A stretch of DNA of 64,000 nucleotides. Source: Comamonadaceae bacterium (lineage in GTDB: Bacteria; Pseudomonadota; Gammaproteobacteria; Burkholderiales; Burkholderiaceae_C). Positions 1 through 8,800 of the stretch are shown here, one piece after another (the first letter of the stretch is position 1; every line of letters starts with the position of its first letter). The notes beneath the pieces were generated by a model. It was given only the letters and a program-made list of their open reading frames with translations. It did not search any database and was not told where the DNA came from. Location of the stretch: the NCBI GenBank assembly GCA_947456305.1, contig CANGPN010000001.1:186001-250000 (forward strand), written 5' to 3'. Made by a program: the position numbers and the translations under genes.

Positions 1-551
1 CATTTGGCACCCACTTCATTGGAGAACAAGCCTGCGTCTATATAGGCTTGGCGGGCCACAGGCGAGCGGGTGAATTCGGCGTAGGTCAAGCCTGAGGTGT
101 GACGAAGCAAATCTTGCACGGTGGTGCCGCGATTGGCGGGGACGGTGCCCTTGCTGGCATCGGCAAGATCAGCCAGCACGGTTTGCTTGGCCAGTTGCGG
201 CAAGAATTTGGACACCGGGTCTGCCAGCTGCAATTGGCCTTCTTCCACCATCATCATGGCCAGCACAGACACCATGGGCTTGGTCATTGAATACGCGCGG
301 AAGATGGCATCGTGTTTCACGCCTATGTCGTCGCTGAACACCACAGCGCCTTTGCGCATCACCATCACCACGGCCCCCGGCATTTGCTGGTTGTCGATTT
401 CTTTTTGAACTACCGGTCTGATCCGCTGCAAGCGCTCGGCAGACATGCCCATGGAGGCGGGTGGGGCGCTGGGCAAATCTGCGAATGCCAAGGTGGCAAA
501 CGACAACACAGCGCAAGCAATCAGGTGACGGCGATTCAAACGGAGTTTCAT
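1..551 (-). CDS. Beta-lactamase-fold serine hydrolase, partial
   Basis: This is the N-terminal 183 residues of a class C beta-lactamase/EstB-type serine hydrolase; the C-terminus lies beyond the left edge of the window. Residues 1-24 form a basic then hydrophobic signal peptide, so the enzyme probably acts in the periplasm. The nucleophile motif SxxK is visible as Ser88-Met-Thr-Lys91, followed by the family's typical T-x-x-D-L-L-x-H-T-S-G-L segment. In this family the serine attacks ester or amide bonds and the lysine acts as base. The gene is the last visible member of a minus-strand operon, 21 bases after the desaturase. The natural substrate cannot be told from sequence; many members are esterases rather than true beta-lactamases. 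Confidence 0.85.
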   Translation of the reverse strand, partial: MKLRLNRRHLIACAVLSFATLAFADLPSAPPASMGMSAERLQRIRPVVQKEIDNQQMPGAVVMVMRKGAVVFSDDIGVKHDAIFRAYSMTKPMVSVLAMMMVEEGQLQLADPVSKFLPQLAKQTVLADLADASKGTVPANRGTTVQDLLRHTSGLTYAEFTRSPVARQAYIDAGLFSNEVGAK

Positions 552-572
552 GGCAGACCTTTGTGAAAAAAA

Positions 573-1505
573 TCAATGAACGTGAACAGCTTTGCGCAGC
601 ACATCCGCATAGCCGGGGGTAAGTTCCATGTGTGGCCCTAGGCCTTGTTCGATCAACTGCCGGTGGGCGGTTTTCAACTTCCAACAAGGAATGAAGGTAT
701 ACAAATGGTGTTCCAGATGGTAATTCACCCAATAAGGTGCCACGAATGCGCGCTCGAACAGATTGGCAAACGTGGTGCGGGTGTTGCGCAGCCGGTTGTG
801 TCTGTCACCGGTGACTGCATGCTCGGCGATATTGCGGATGCGGCTGAACAGTTGGTACCAAGTCAGCAAAGGCAGCAGCCACATCCACACATACAACATC
901 GCTTGGTTCAACCACCACAGCAAAGCAAACACAAAGCAATTGCAAAGCATAAATGCTTTTTCATGACGCACCAATTTCAGCAATCGGGTCAGCAACGCGC
1001 CTTGATCGCCCATGCCAAATCGCAATTGCGCCACGCGTTGTTTCATACCCGTGATGCCCAGCATGTCGCGCAATATCTTTCTTTGCAAACTGCGGGCTGA
1101 GACAGGGAAGGGTGCAGACAGCACCAGGTCCGGGTCTTGGTCTTGCTGGGTATGTCGATGGTGACTCAGGTGATAAGGCCGGTAGTCGTACAAATGCGCG
1201 CCGACTGCGCCGCCACACAACCAATGGCCCGAAAAATCATTCCATGCGGTGTGCCGCATCAACACCCGGTGCGCGGCATCGTGCATCAATATGCTTAATC
1301 CCAGTTGCCGCCCGCCAATCAAGGCGCTGCAAACCACAAACGTGAACGGGTTGGGCCAAATCGCAAACACCGCCATGCACAACGCAATCACCACCCATGC
1401 GTGCAATACCAGCAAACTGCCAAACACATCAGAGCGGGCACGCAACAACGCGTTCTCCTCATTACTGAGCAAGGGCTGCGCTGGTGTGTCGACTGCGTTA
1501 GACAT
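573..1505 (-). CDS. Membrane fatty-acid desaturase family protein
   Basis: A 310-residue integral membrane di-iron enzyme of the fatty-acid desaturase superfamily. All three histidine boxes are present: HDAAH near residue 75, HLSHHRHTQ near residue 113 and HLEHHLY near residue 260. The boxes are separated by hydrophobic segments that would anchor the protein in the inner membrane. Family members use O2 and electrons from a ferredoxin or cytochrome to desaturate or hydroxylate lipids. The gene starts 9 bases after the nitronate monooxygenase and is followed 21 bases later by the hydrolase, so it is probably cotranscribed. No reductase lies beside it, so the electron donor is unknown. Substrate (acyl lipid, carotenoid or other) is undetermined. 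Confidence 0.85.
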   Translation of the reverse strand: MSNAVDTPAQPLLSNEENALLRARSDVFGSLLVLHAWVVIALCMAVFAIWPNPFTFVVCSALIGGRQLGLSILMHDAAHRVLMRHTAWNDFSGHWLCGGAVGAHLYDYRPYHLSHHRHTQQDQDPDLVLSAPFPVSARSLQRKILRDMLGITGMKQRVAQLRFGMGDQGALLTRLLKLVRHEKAFMLCNCFVFALLWWLNQAMLYVWMWLLPLLTWYQLFSRIRNIAEHAVTGDRHNRLRNTRTTFANLFERAFVAPYWVNYHLEHHLYTFIPCWKLKTAHRQLIEQGLGPHMELTPGYADVLRKAVHVH

Positions 1506-1514
1506 GGTTGAAGC

Positions 1515-2441
1515 TTAAAAAGACTGGGACAAACCGCCCATGCGTTTGGCAATCGCATGAAACTCAGCCACCGTGTCTTCAATGATGGATGCAACGCTTT
1601 TTACCCCGTGAATCAAACCGGCTGATTGGCCAGCCAATGCGGGCGCAGCGTTCATATTGCCGCCGAAATACACCTCTTGTATGCCGGTGAACGCGTCCGG
1701 CCCCATCAAGCCTGCTTCGTGAATTTTGGCGGTGAAATCGGCTTTCAAAGCGCGAATGCAAGGCGAGGATTTGGTATTCAACATATAGGTGCCCGTGGCC
1801 GCTGCATCGATGATGGCTTGTTTGTAATTGGCATGCACCGGGCTCTCAAGACTGGCCACAAAGCGCGTGCCCATTTGTATGGCTTCCGCGCCAAGCGCGA
1901 ACGCCGCTGCCATGCCTCTGCCGTCGACAATGCCACCGGCCGCGATCATGGGTATGTCTGTTTTTTCACGTATGGCTTGCAGCAAGACCAGCGTGCTCAC
2001 CTCTTCCGGGTTTTTGAAGCCACCGCCTTCAGCGCCTTCCACCACCAAACCGTCCACACCTGCCTCCACGCATTTCATCGCCGCATCCAAGGTAGGCACC
2101 GCGTGGTAGACGACGATGCCTGCCGCTTTAAGTGGTTCCATGAACTTGGCCGGGCTACCGGCTGAGGTGGTGACAAAGCGTATGCCGGATTCGCAGACAT
2201 AGCGCAGCATGGCCTCGTCTTTCAAAAACCGTATCGGCAGGTTCACGCCGAAGGGCAGGCCGCTGTCCAACATGGTTTGTATTTCCCGCTGGCAATTGGC
2301 GGTTTCACCGGAAGAGGTTTCGATGATGCCCAGGCCACCGGCGCGTGACACCGCGCCCGCGAGTTGGCTGCGGGCAATCCAGCCCATGGGCGCTTGCACG
2401 ATGGGAAAACGTGCGCCAGTGTGTGCGAGTACGCGGTTCAT
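1515..2441 (-). CDS. Nitronate monooxygenase (NMO/2-nitropropane dioxygenase family)
   Basis: A 308-residue FMN-dependent TIM-barrel protein of the nitronate monooxygenase family. It shows the N-terminal PIVQAPMGW segment, the SRAGGLGII phosphate-binding glycine stretch and the later IAAGGIVDGRGMAAA and GTRFVAS segments that hold FMN. Such enzymes oxidise alkyl nitronates to carbonyl compounds and nitrite, though many relatives have unproven substrates. The start at 2441 is chosen because it gives a normal family N-terminus and an ATGA overlap with the pirin stop, a typical sign of translational coupling. A second, different NMO family gene lies at 33160. Confidence 0.85.
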   Translation of the reverse strand: MNRVLAHTGARFPIVQAPMGWIARSQLAGAVSRAGGLGIIETSSGETANCQREIQTMLDSGLPFGVNLPIRFLKDEAMLRYVCESGIRFVTTSAGSPAKFMEPLKAAGIVVYHAVPTLDAAMKCVEAGVDGLVVEGAEGGGFKNPEEVSTLVLLQAIREKTDIPMIAAGGIVDGRGMAAAFALGAEAIQMGTRFVASLESPVHANYKQAIIDAAATGTYMLNTKSSPCIRALKADFTAKIHEAGLMGPDAFTGIQEVYFGGNMNAAPALAGQSAGLIHGVKSVASIIEDTVAEFHAIAKRMGGLSQSF

Positions 2442-3481
2442 GTGGGTGCCCTTAAAGTGGTGTCTGCGTGTTCGATGCGGCCATCCGCGTGTTTGGCAAA
2501 ACGCCCGGCTTCGCGCGGGTGCACCGGGTCGTTTGAGCCCCAAGGCCAGCCGCCGAATTCGGTGCGCCGGTAGTCGGCAAATGCTTGGTGAATCTCGGCC
2601 TGCGTGTTCATCACAAACGGGCCGTATTGCGCCACCGGTTCACCGATGGGGCGGGCTTGCAGCATCAGCAGTTCAGTCATCTGATCGCCGTTGGTCAATA
2701 CCAAATCTGCTTGCGTATTCACCTCAGCCACATGCCGGTTGGCCACCTGTTGCCCGCCCATGTCCACGCCATTGCCTTGGAACACATACAACTGTCTGCG
2801 GGTGTCTGCGTGTTTGGCGCGCGGCAGTGTCCAGCGCGCACCGGCTTGCATGCGGATGGTGAAGATGGCCAGGTCGGCATCCGCTTCGCTGGCCCACGAA
2901 TCCGGCGGTGGCGGCAGGCCACGCGCTTCATCCAAGCTGCCAGCCACCACCACCACATCGGTATGCAAGCCATGCGCATCGACATGTTGCACTTTTTGAA
3001 TCTGTTCATTCCACAGCATGGTGAAGTGTGGTTTGGCCATTTTGCGGCGGGCTGGCAGGTTCAGCCAGATTTGAAACAGCTCACAAGGGTTAGGTTGGTC
3101 TTGGTGGCGCAGCGGAAACATTTCGCAATGCACGATGCCTTCACCGGCGGTCAGCCATTGCACATCGCCCGGGCCGAAACGCGCGGTAGCACCCAATGAA
3201 TCTGAATGGTCGATATGGCCTTGACGCACGATGGTGACGGTTTCGAAACCTCTGTGCGGGTGTGACGGAAAGCCTGGAATGGTTTGGCCGTGGTACATGC
3301 TCCAGCCGTCTTTGTTGGCGAAATCGCTACCTATTTGCCGACCCGCCAGCGAAGCCGCCGGGCCCATCTGCGCATTACCGGCGGGGTAATGGTCGACGTG
3401 GTGAACGCAAAACAAAAACGGGTCAATGGTTTGCCAGGGAAAGGACAGGGCAGCGAGTTGGAGCACGGGTGGGTTTTTCAT
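2438..3481 (-). CDS. Pirin family protein
   Basis: A 347-residue bicupin of the pirin family. The metal-binding residues of the N-terminal cupin are visible: HPHRGFETVT near residue 75, then a His in the HIDHSDS segment and the GIVHCEM segment near residue 118. Pirins carry iron or another metal; some act as quercetinases and others as redox-sensitive regulators. It is the first gene of the minus-strand operon pirin, NMO, desaturase, hydrolase. It is divergent from a MarR-like regulator across an AT-rich gap, which would fit control by that regulator. The cellular role of this member is not shown by the sequence. Confidence 0.85.
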   Translation of the reverse strand: MKNPPVLQLAALSFPWQTIDPFLFCVHHVDHYPAGNAQMGPAASLAGRQIGSDFANKDGWSMYHGQTIPGFPSHPHRGFETVTIVRQGHIDHSDSLGATARFGPGDVQWLTAGEGIVHCEMFPLRHQDQPNPCELFQIWLNLPARRKMAKPHFTMLWNEQIQKVQHVDAHGLHTDVVVVAGSLDEARGLPPPPDSWASEADADLAIFTIRMQAGARWTLPRAKHADTRRQLYVFQGNGVDMGGQQVANRHVAEVNTQADLVLTNGDQMTELLMLQARPIGEPVAQYGPFVMNTQAEIHQAFADYRRTEFGGWPWGSNDPVHPREAGRFAKHADGRIEHADTTLRAPT

Positions 3482-3650
3482 GGTGTGCCTAGGTTATCAG
3501 ACCAGGATGCGTTGCTTTAAATACACAAAATCACAAATTAATAAGTCTTAAATCATTAAAATTTACAAAAAAATTAAATTTAGTAATACATTAAGTTCAG
3601 GTATGAAGTTATATTTAATCCATTCAGAGTCTATTTCAAGGAGTCCAAGC
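3482..3650. promoter_or_regulatory. AT-rich divergent promoter region
   Basis: This gap separates the start of the pirin operon (minus strand) from the MarR-like gene (plus strand). Its middle part, about 3520-3620, is strikingly AT-rich compared with both flanking genes and has several A and T runs. A good ribosome binding site, AAGGAG, ends at 3643, seven bases before the chosen ATG of the regulator. That the region carries promoters for both directions is inferred from the gene layout; no individual -10/-35 pair is claimed. Confidence 0.45.
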
Positions 3651-4043
3651 ATGAACAACCCGGAAAATCTAGCCTCGGCCACATGGGGTTTGGTCAGCAG
3701 TCTGGCTGAACTCCATGAGTGGGAGTTAGACAACCTTCCACTGCTTTCTACGTTGACCGGTCGCCACTTGTACTTCCGCATGGCCGAAGAAACCTTTCAT
3801 CCCGAAGAGGCTTTGACCAAGGCACTGAAAGACTTGTTCGGCGGCGCGCACTTCACAGAAAAGGCTTTGCGCAGCCGCTTGCGCGAAATGGAGCGAGACG
3901 GATTGATTGAAACCATCACTCGTCCCAGCGATGCCCGATCCAAGCAACTGTTACCTACGCCGAAGTTCCATCTGTTGCTGCAAGCACATGCAGAGCAGAT
4001 CAAGCTCACTTTTGACAAACATTTTTTGCTGGTAGAGAAATAA
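3651..4043 (+). CDS. MarR-like winged-helix regulator
   Basis: A 130-residue protein with a winged-helix DNA-binding fold of MarR type: the segment EKALRSRLREMERDGLIET followed by DARSKQLLPT matches the recognition helix and wing of this family. The start at 3651 is preferred over an in-frame upstream ATG at 3603 because it has AAGGAG at 3638-3643. It is divergent from the pirin operon and lies 46 bases upstream of the adhesin fragment on the same strand, so it could control either. It resembles in size and layout the regulator at 38426-38791. Ligand and targets are unknown. Confidence 0.65.
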   Translation: MNNPENLASATWGLVSSLAELHEWELDNLPLLSTLTGRHLYFRMAEETFHPEEALTKALKDLFGGAHFTEKALRSRLREMERDGLIETITRPSDARSKQLLPTPKFHLLLQAHAEQIKLTFDKHFLLVEK

Positions 4044-4089
4044 GTCGCCCTTTTTTTGGTGTCCGCTCACTCATTCAAACAGGTATTCC

Positions 4090-5091
4090 ATGGAAGAAAA
4101 ATTCACACTTAAAGTCGTACAACATGGGCAGACCAAATTGGCACGCCAACTGCGCAGCGGTGCAGGTGCCAACGGACAGGCGCTGGTGGTCAAGGCTGAA
4201 GAAGCCGCCAGTTACCAACTGGTCAACCAGGTGACGCTGAGTTCACCGGCCAAATTACAGTTCAAACGCAAGGGCGATGACTTGCAGGTTTCTTTGCCCG
4301 GCGGGGATCCCGATATGCCCGACCTGGTGATACAAAATTATTTTGCAGTCGAGGGTAGTGCCATCAAAGGCATCAGCCAGAGCGGCGAATGGATGGCTTA
4401 CGACACCTCGATGTTTGTGCCCAAGCCAGCAGCGCAGGGTGATAAACCGGCGAAAGCCTTCAACCCTGACAGCGCCTCTGCGGTGGCGCTGGGCGAGGTA
4501 CCTTTTTCCACCTTGATGAAATTTGACAGTCCGATGGGATTGGCTGCTATTGGCGGCGGCGCTTTCGCGGTCGGCTCCATGGGTAAAAGCACTGGCTCCG
4601 GCGGCGGTACGTCCAATTCGTCGAACTCTACCGATGCCTTATCGGTGATCAAAAGCTATGCCGGTGCTTCAAGCACGGCCGTGCAACCTACGGCAGCGCA
4701 GTACACGGCAGCCGGAGTGACTGTGCCTACAGTCGATGGCGTGACGGCGGCCAATGTATTGACAGCCTTAAACCAGGTGATCAGCGGCAAACAAGCTGCA
4801 GATGTGACTACCAAAGCGCAGGTGCAGGCGCTGGCAGATGCTTTGAAAACCAGTTGGGCTGTCATCATGGCCGAGGCCAACGGCAGCACCAGCGATGCCA
4901 CGCCGGACAGTGCGCCGACAGCTGACGATTATTTGAATGTGGGCGTGAAAGTCGGCACCACCTCCAAAGCCTTGGCTTTGATGAACAGCGCGCTGGGTCA
5001 ACTCTCCAGCGCATCGGTGAACACGGCGGCAGCAATCAAAGACCTGGCTAGTGCAGCGGATAGGGACACGGAAACTGAACGCTACAGGTGA
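4090..5091 (+). pseudogene. N-terminal part of a BapA-type giant adhesin, truncated
   Basis: The first 110 or so residues match the BapA prefix-like domain found at the N-terminus of very large type I secreted biofilm adhesins. A short hydrophobic glycine-rich stretch near residues 150-170 and a Gly/Ser/Asn linker follow. From about residue 185 there are two related modules with the pattern of a YAG segment, PTxxxYxxAGV, then TAANV and a TxAKVQAL-like segment, typical of such adhesins. Intact relatives run to thousands of residues and end in RTX repeats. Here the frame stops at residue 333, soon after the second module begins to decay, and homology switches to TolC in another frame. It is therefore a remnant or an assembly collapse. 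Confidence 0.7.
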
Positions 5092-5642
5092 ATTAAAGCC
5101 CTTGTCCTCAGGCCAGGTGCAAAACCAGAAAGTGCCCAAGCTTGATCTCAAAGCTTCAGACAAACCATCCATTCCAGATATTGCTGACAACCCTGCCCAA
5201 GCCAAAAATACCGACTTTCACCTGCCGCAAGCACTGACGCCTTCGACCGGTACGGGCTTGACGCTCGCGCAATTGCTGCAAGCCGCTTCCGACACCTACC
5301 CCATGTTGGTGGCCGCACGCACTGAAACCCGAGCCTCGGCGCAAGATGTGACGGCCAGCGAAAGATTACGCTGGCCTTCCTTATCTGCCACTGTCGAGTC
5401 AGACACCGGCAATCTGCGTTCTTACCCTAACCAGGCGGTACAAATCGACCAGACCCTGTGGGATGCCGGACGCAACACGGCGCGCATCAATGAGTCCAAA
5501 GTGCTGGCCGATATCAGTCTGATCAAAGTTCATTTGCAGCAGCAGGATGTGTTCTTGCAAATCGTTATCGCCTGGCAAAACATGATTGCTTCGCGCGAAC
5601 GCTTGAAAGTCGCAGATAAAACCCTTAAGCGATTGAAAGAAT
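5051..5642 (+). pseudogene. TolC-family outer-membrane protein fragment
   Basis: In a frame different from the adhesin, this stretch encodes the N-terminal region of a TolC-family outer-membrane channel: the LTLAQLLQAASDTYP segment, then ERLRWPSLSATVESD and VQIDQTLWDAGRN, which are hallmarks of type I secretion TolC proteins. The signal peptide is missing, and recognisable sequence ends about residue 195, at the segment VADKTLKRLKEY. The open frame then continues for some 30 unrelated residues to 5743. About half of the protein, including the second helical repeat, is absent. The fragment joins adhesin sequence on the left and HlyD sequence on the right without any spacer. Confidence 0.7.
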
Positions 5643-5891
5643 ATGCGTGGGCACGTGAGCTACATCAGTCCGGACGTTTTGACCGAAGAAACCAAACAAG
5701 GGCCTATGTCGTTTTACCGAGTGCGTGTGACCATCACCGGTAAAGAATTCAAGGGCCACAAGGCCGATCAAATCAAGCTGCGCCCGGGCTTGACGGCAAC
5801 CGTGGAGATCAAGGCTTTAGATCGCACGGTGCTCAGTTACCTGACCAAACCGCTGACCAAAACCCTGAATCAATCTATGGGGGAGCGTTAA
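5643..5891 (+). pseudogene. C-terminal fragment of HlyD-family membrane fusion protein
   Basis: These 82 codons encode the conserved end of an HlyD/LapC-type periplasmic adaptor: VSYISPDVLTEET, then FYRVRVTI, the LRPGLTATVEIK segment and a final SYLTKPLTKTL stretch. In intact type I secretion systems this protein links the ABC exporter to TolC. More than 80 percent of the usual protein and the whole ABC exporter gene are missing. The frame differs from the TolC fragment just before it. The end of the fragment overlaps, tail to tail, the end of the tpsA gene by 4 bases, so it sits exactly between a decayed and an intact adhesin locus. Confidence 0.7.
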
Positions 5892-8800
5892 GGCCGGTTG
5901 GCGGAAGGCGCACTGGCATCAGCCGGTACCGGTATGGGCCTCGGTGCGGGGCGCTGCTGTACAGGACGTTGCTGCGGTTGTGCCACTTGTGGCACTTGCT
6001 GTGGACTCGGCGGCGGTGCCAGGCGCAAAGCAGCAGGTTCCAGCGCCGCCATCTGGCTGCGGTTGAGGTTGCTCAATTGCAAAGGTGTCAACAATGGCAG
6101 CAAGCTGTTTAATGTCGGGGGTGCAATTTGCGCCACTTGCTCCGGCGTGAACGATTGAAGTTGTGCGTTGGTCAGCGACCATAGTTGACGCGGCGGTATG
6201 GCGTTCAATTGCATTGGCGACAGGTTTTGCAACTGGTTGGCGTTGAGCGCGGCCAGTTGCGGTGCGCTCAGGTCTGCCATTTGCACAATCGTCAAAGCTT
6301 TAATTTGCGCCTCGCCCATGGCGGCTACAGCTTGCGGCGTTATGCCGGTGAACTGGTTGCGGTCCAGCACTTGCAAATGGCCGGGCGGCAATTGGCTGAA
6401 CAACACAGGCGTGAGCGCATTCAGTTGCAAGGGGCTGAAGACGCGAAACTGGTCTGCCGACAAGACCAGCAACTGCGTCGGGCTCAGATTGGCGATTTGC
6501 GTGTCGTTCAGTGACTGCAAAGACTGAGGTTTCAAACCGCCGACTTGCGCCGGCGTCAACGCAGCCAATTGCGACGCAGACAAAGCCTGCCATTGCTCGG
6601 GGTTAAAGGCGTTCAAAGCTTTGGGCGACAGCGCAGACAACTGGTCGGCTTGCAAGGCTTTCACCAGTGCAGCCGGTAGGGCTTTGAACTGGTTGTCATT
6701 CAGCGCATTGAGTTGTTCAGGTTTGAAAGCGCTGATCTGAGTCACTTGCAGTTTTTGAAATTGCGCTGGATTCCAGGCGCTGAGTTGCTGAGGAGACAAG
6801 GCTTGCAGCTGGCGACCCGACAAAGCATTCAATTGCTCTTTGTCCAATGCATTGGTCTGCTCTGGATTGAGCAACCGCCATTGTTCAGGCGTCAAGCGAG
6901 CCAGTGCAGTCGCCGGAACCGCCTGAAATTGCGCCGGACTCAGCGCTTGCCATTGCGGATTGCTCAAGGCCGCCAACTGGCTGCTGCTTAGGTTTTTCAA
7001 CAGGCCGGGATCCAGCGTGCGCAATACCTGCGGGGGTATGCCGGCCAGCTGTTCAGGCGACAAAATTTGCCACTGCGACGGGGGCAGGTTGGCCCATTGG
7101 TTTTTATTCCAGCCGTTCAATTGCCGGGGCGTCAAAAGACGCACTTGTTGCGGCGTCAACAGCGTGAGTTTGTCGGGCGTGAATTGATCGGCAGCGAGTT
7201 GCTGGAAATCCTTGTCTATCACTTGATCAGCGGCGGTTTTGGGTTTGGCCAACAGCAAGGGGTTGTTGAAGGCTTGCAATTGCTGCGGCGACAGCGATGT
7301 GAGTTGCTCAGGCAATAAGGCTTGTTGTTGCTTGGGGTTGAATGCGGCGATTTGCTGCGGTGTGAGAACTGCCAATTGTTGTGGCGTCAATGTATTCAAT
7401 TGCACCAGATTGAGCCAGACGATTTGCTCCGGAGCCAGCGCCTGCAACTGCGCAAGCTGTAGCTGTTTGACTTGCTCGGGTAGCAGTTCGCGTAACTGGG
7501 TTTTATTCAGCCCTGAAACCAAAGACGGTGGCAATGCCGCTAACTGCGGTGCGCTCAGTGCTTGCAGCTGTAGCGGTTTGAACCCTTGCACGTCCTCGGC
7601 TTGCAAGCGTGTGAGTTGCGCCGGGGTCAATGCTTGGACTTGCTCCGGAGTGAAATATTTCAGCATCCCCCAGACTTGGCTGTCGGGCAATTGCGCCACT
7701 TGCACGGGCTGCAGCTGTTTGATTTGCTCAGGAGTGAGTTTTTGTATTTGTGTCGCTGTCAACTGCTTGAACTGCTGCGGATTGAGTGCCTGCAATTGTT
7801 CGCGACTCAAGTCCTGACCTTGGTTTTTCAGCACCACCTGCAATTGTTCGGGCGACAGCGCCGCCATTTGCTGAGCCGACATGCAGTCCATTTTTTTTCT
7901 GACCAGGTCCTTGAACACCGTCAGCGGCAATTGCGCGATTTGCTGCGGTTGCAAGGCTTTTAACTGGTTGCAGGTAAAGCAGCCGAGTTGGGTTTTGTTC
8001 AGCGCCGTCAATTGATCGACAGATAAAACGCTGAGCTGCGGCGTGGTCAAGGATTGCAACTGGCTTTCTCGCCATTTGCTCAATACCGGCGCGCTGAGTA
8101 AGGAGACTTGAGAGGGCGTCAACGCGGCTGTCTGCGTGTCGCTAAGGCCGTTCCATTGGGCAGGTGTGAGGGCTGCAAGTTGTGTGTTGGTCAGCACTTT
8201 CAACTGCCCGGGTGAAATCGCACTCAACTGGCTGTTGTTCAAGGCTTGCAGTTGTTCATTTTGCAGACTGGTTAATTGCGTGCTGCTGAGATTCTTGATT
8301 TGCGTCAGACTCACTGAAGTGATTTGCACCGGTGACAAATCAGGTATCTGAGCGGCTTTCAGGTATTGAATGCCTTTGATGTCCTTGTCGGTCAGAAAAT
8401 TGGCTGCGACTGTTTTGAAATCGGCAGACGCATCGGTGGCAGGAAAACGCACCACCGGGTTGCGGTCTGTGGTGTTACCGGTAGGCGAAGGCGAGTTGTC
8501 CGCGGTTGAATTGCCGCTCAGGCTGGTGGCCACACCGGTATCGGCAAGAGTCTGACCTAGCCACTGGTTTTTCACCGATGCTTTCATGGCATTCACTTGC
8601 GACGTGCTGAACGACTGTCTTTGCTCTGCATTCAGTGCATTCAATTGAGAGGCGCTCAGCACGGCGACTTGCGCACTGCTCAGGGATGTCAATTGAGCGG
8701 CACTCAAAGCACTGATCTGGGCGGCGCTCAAACCGCTGATAAATGTGCTGGAAAGCGCAGGTAGTTGGCTGGTGCTGAGGTAACTGAGTTCTGTTTTCGA

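Noticed and set aside
2209-2862. 217-residue plus-strand open frame
   Set aside because: Shadow of the nitronate monooxygenase and pirin genes, which have clear family motifs on the other strand.
7239-7817. Cysteine-rich 192-residue open frame on the plus strand
   Set aside because: It is the antisense of the tpsA octapeptide repeats; the regular Cys pattern comes from reading LxxxQL codons backwards.
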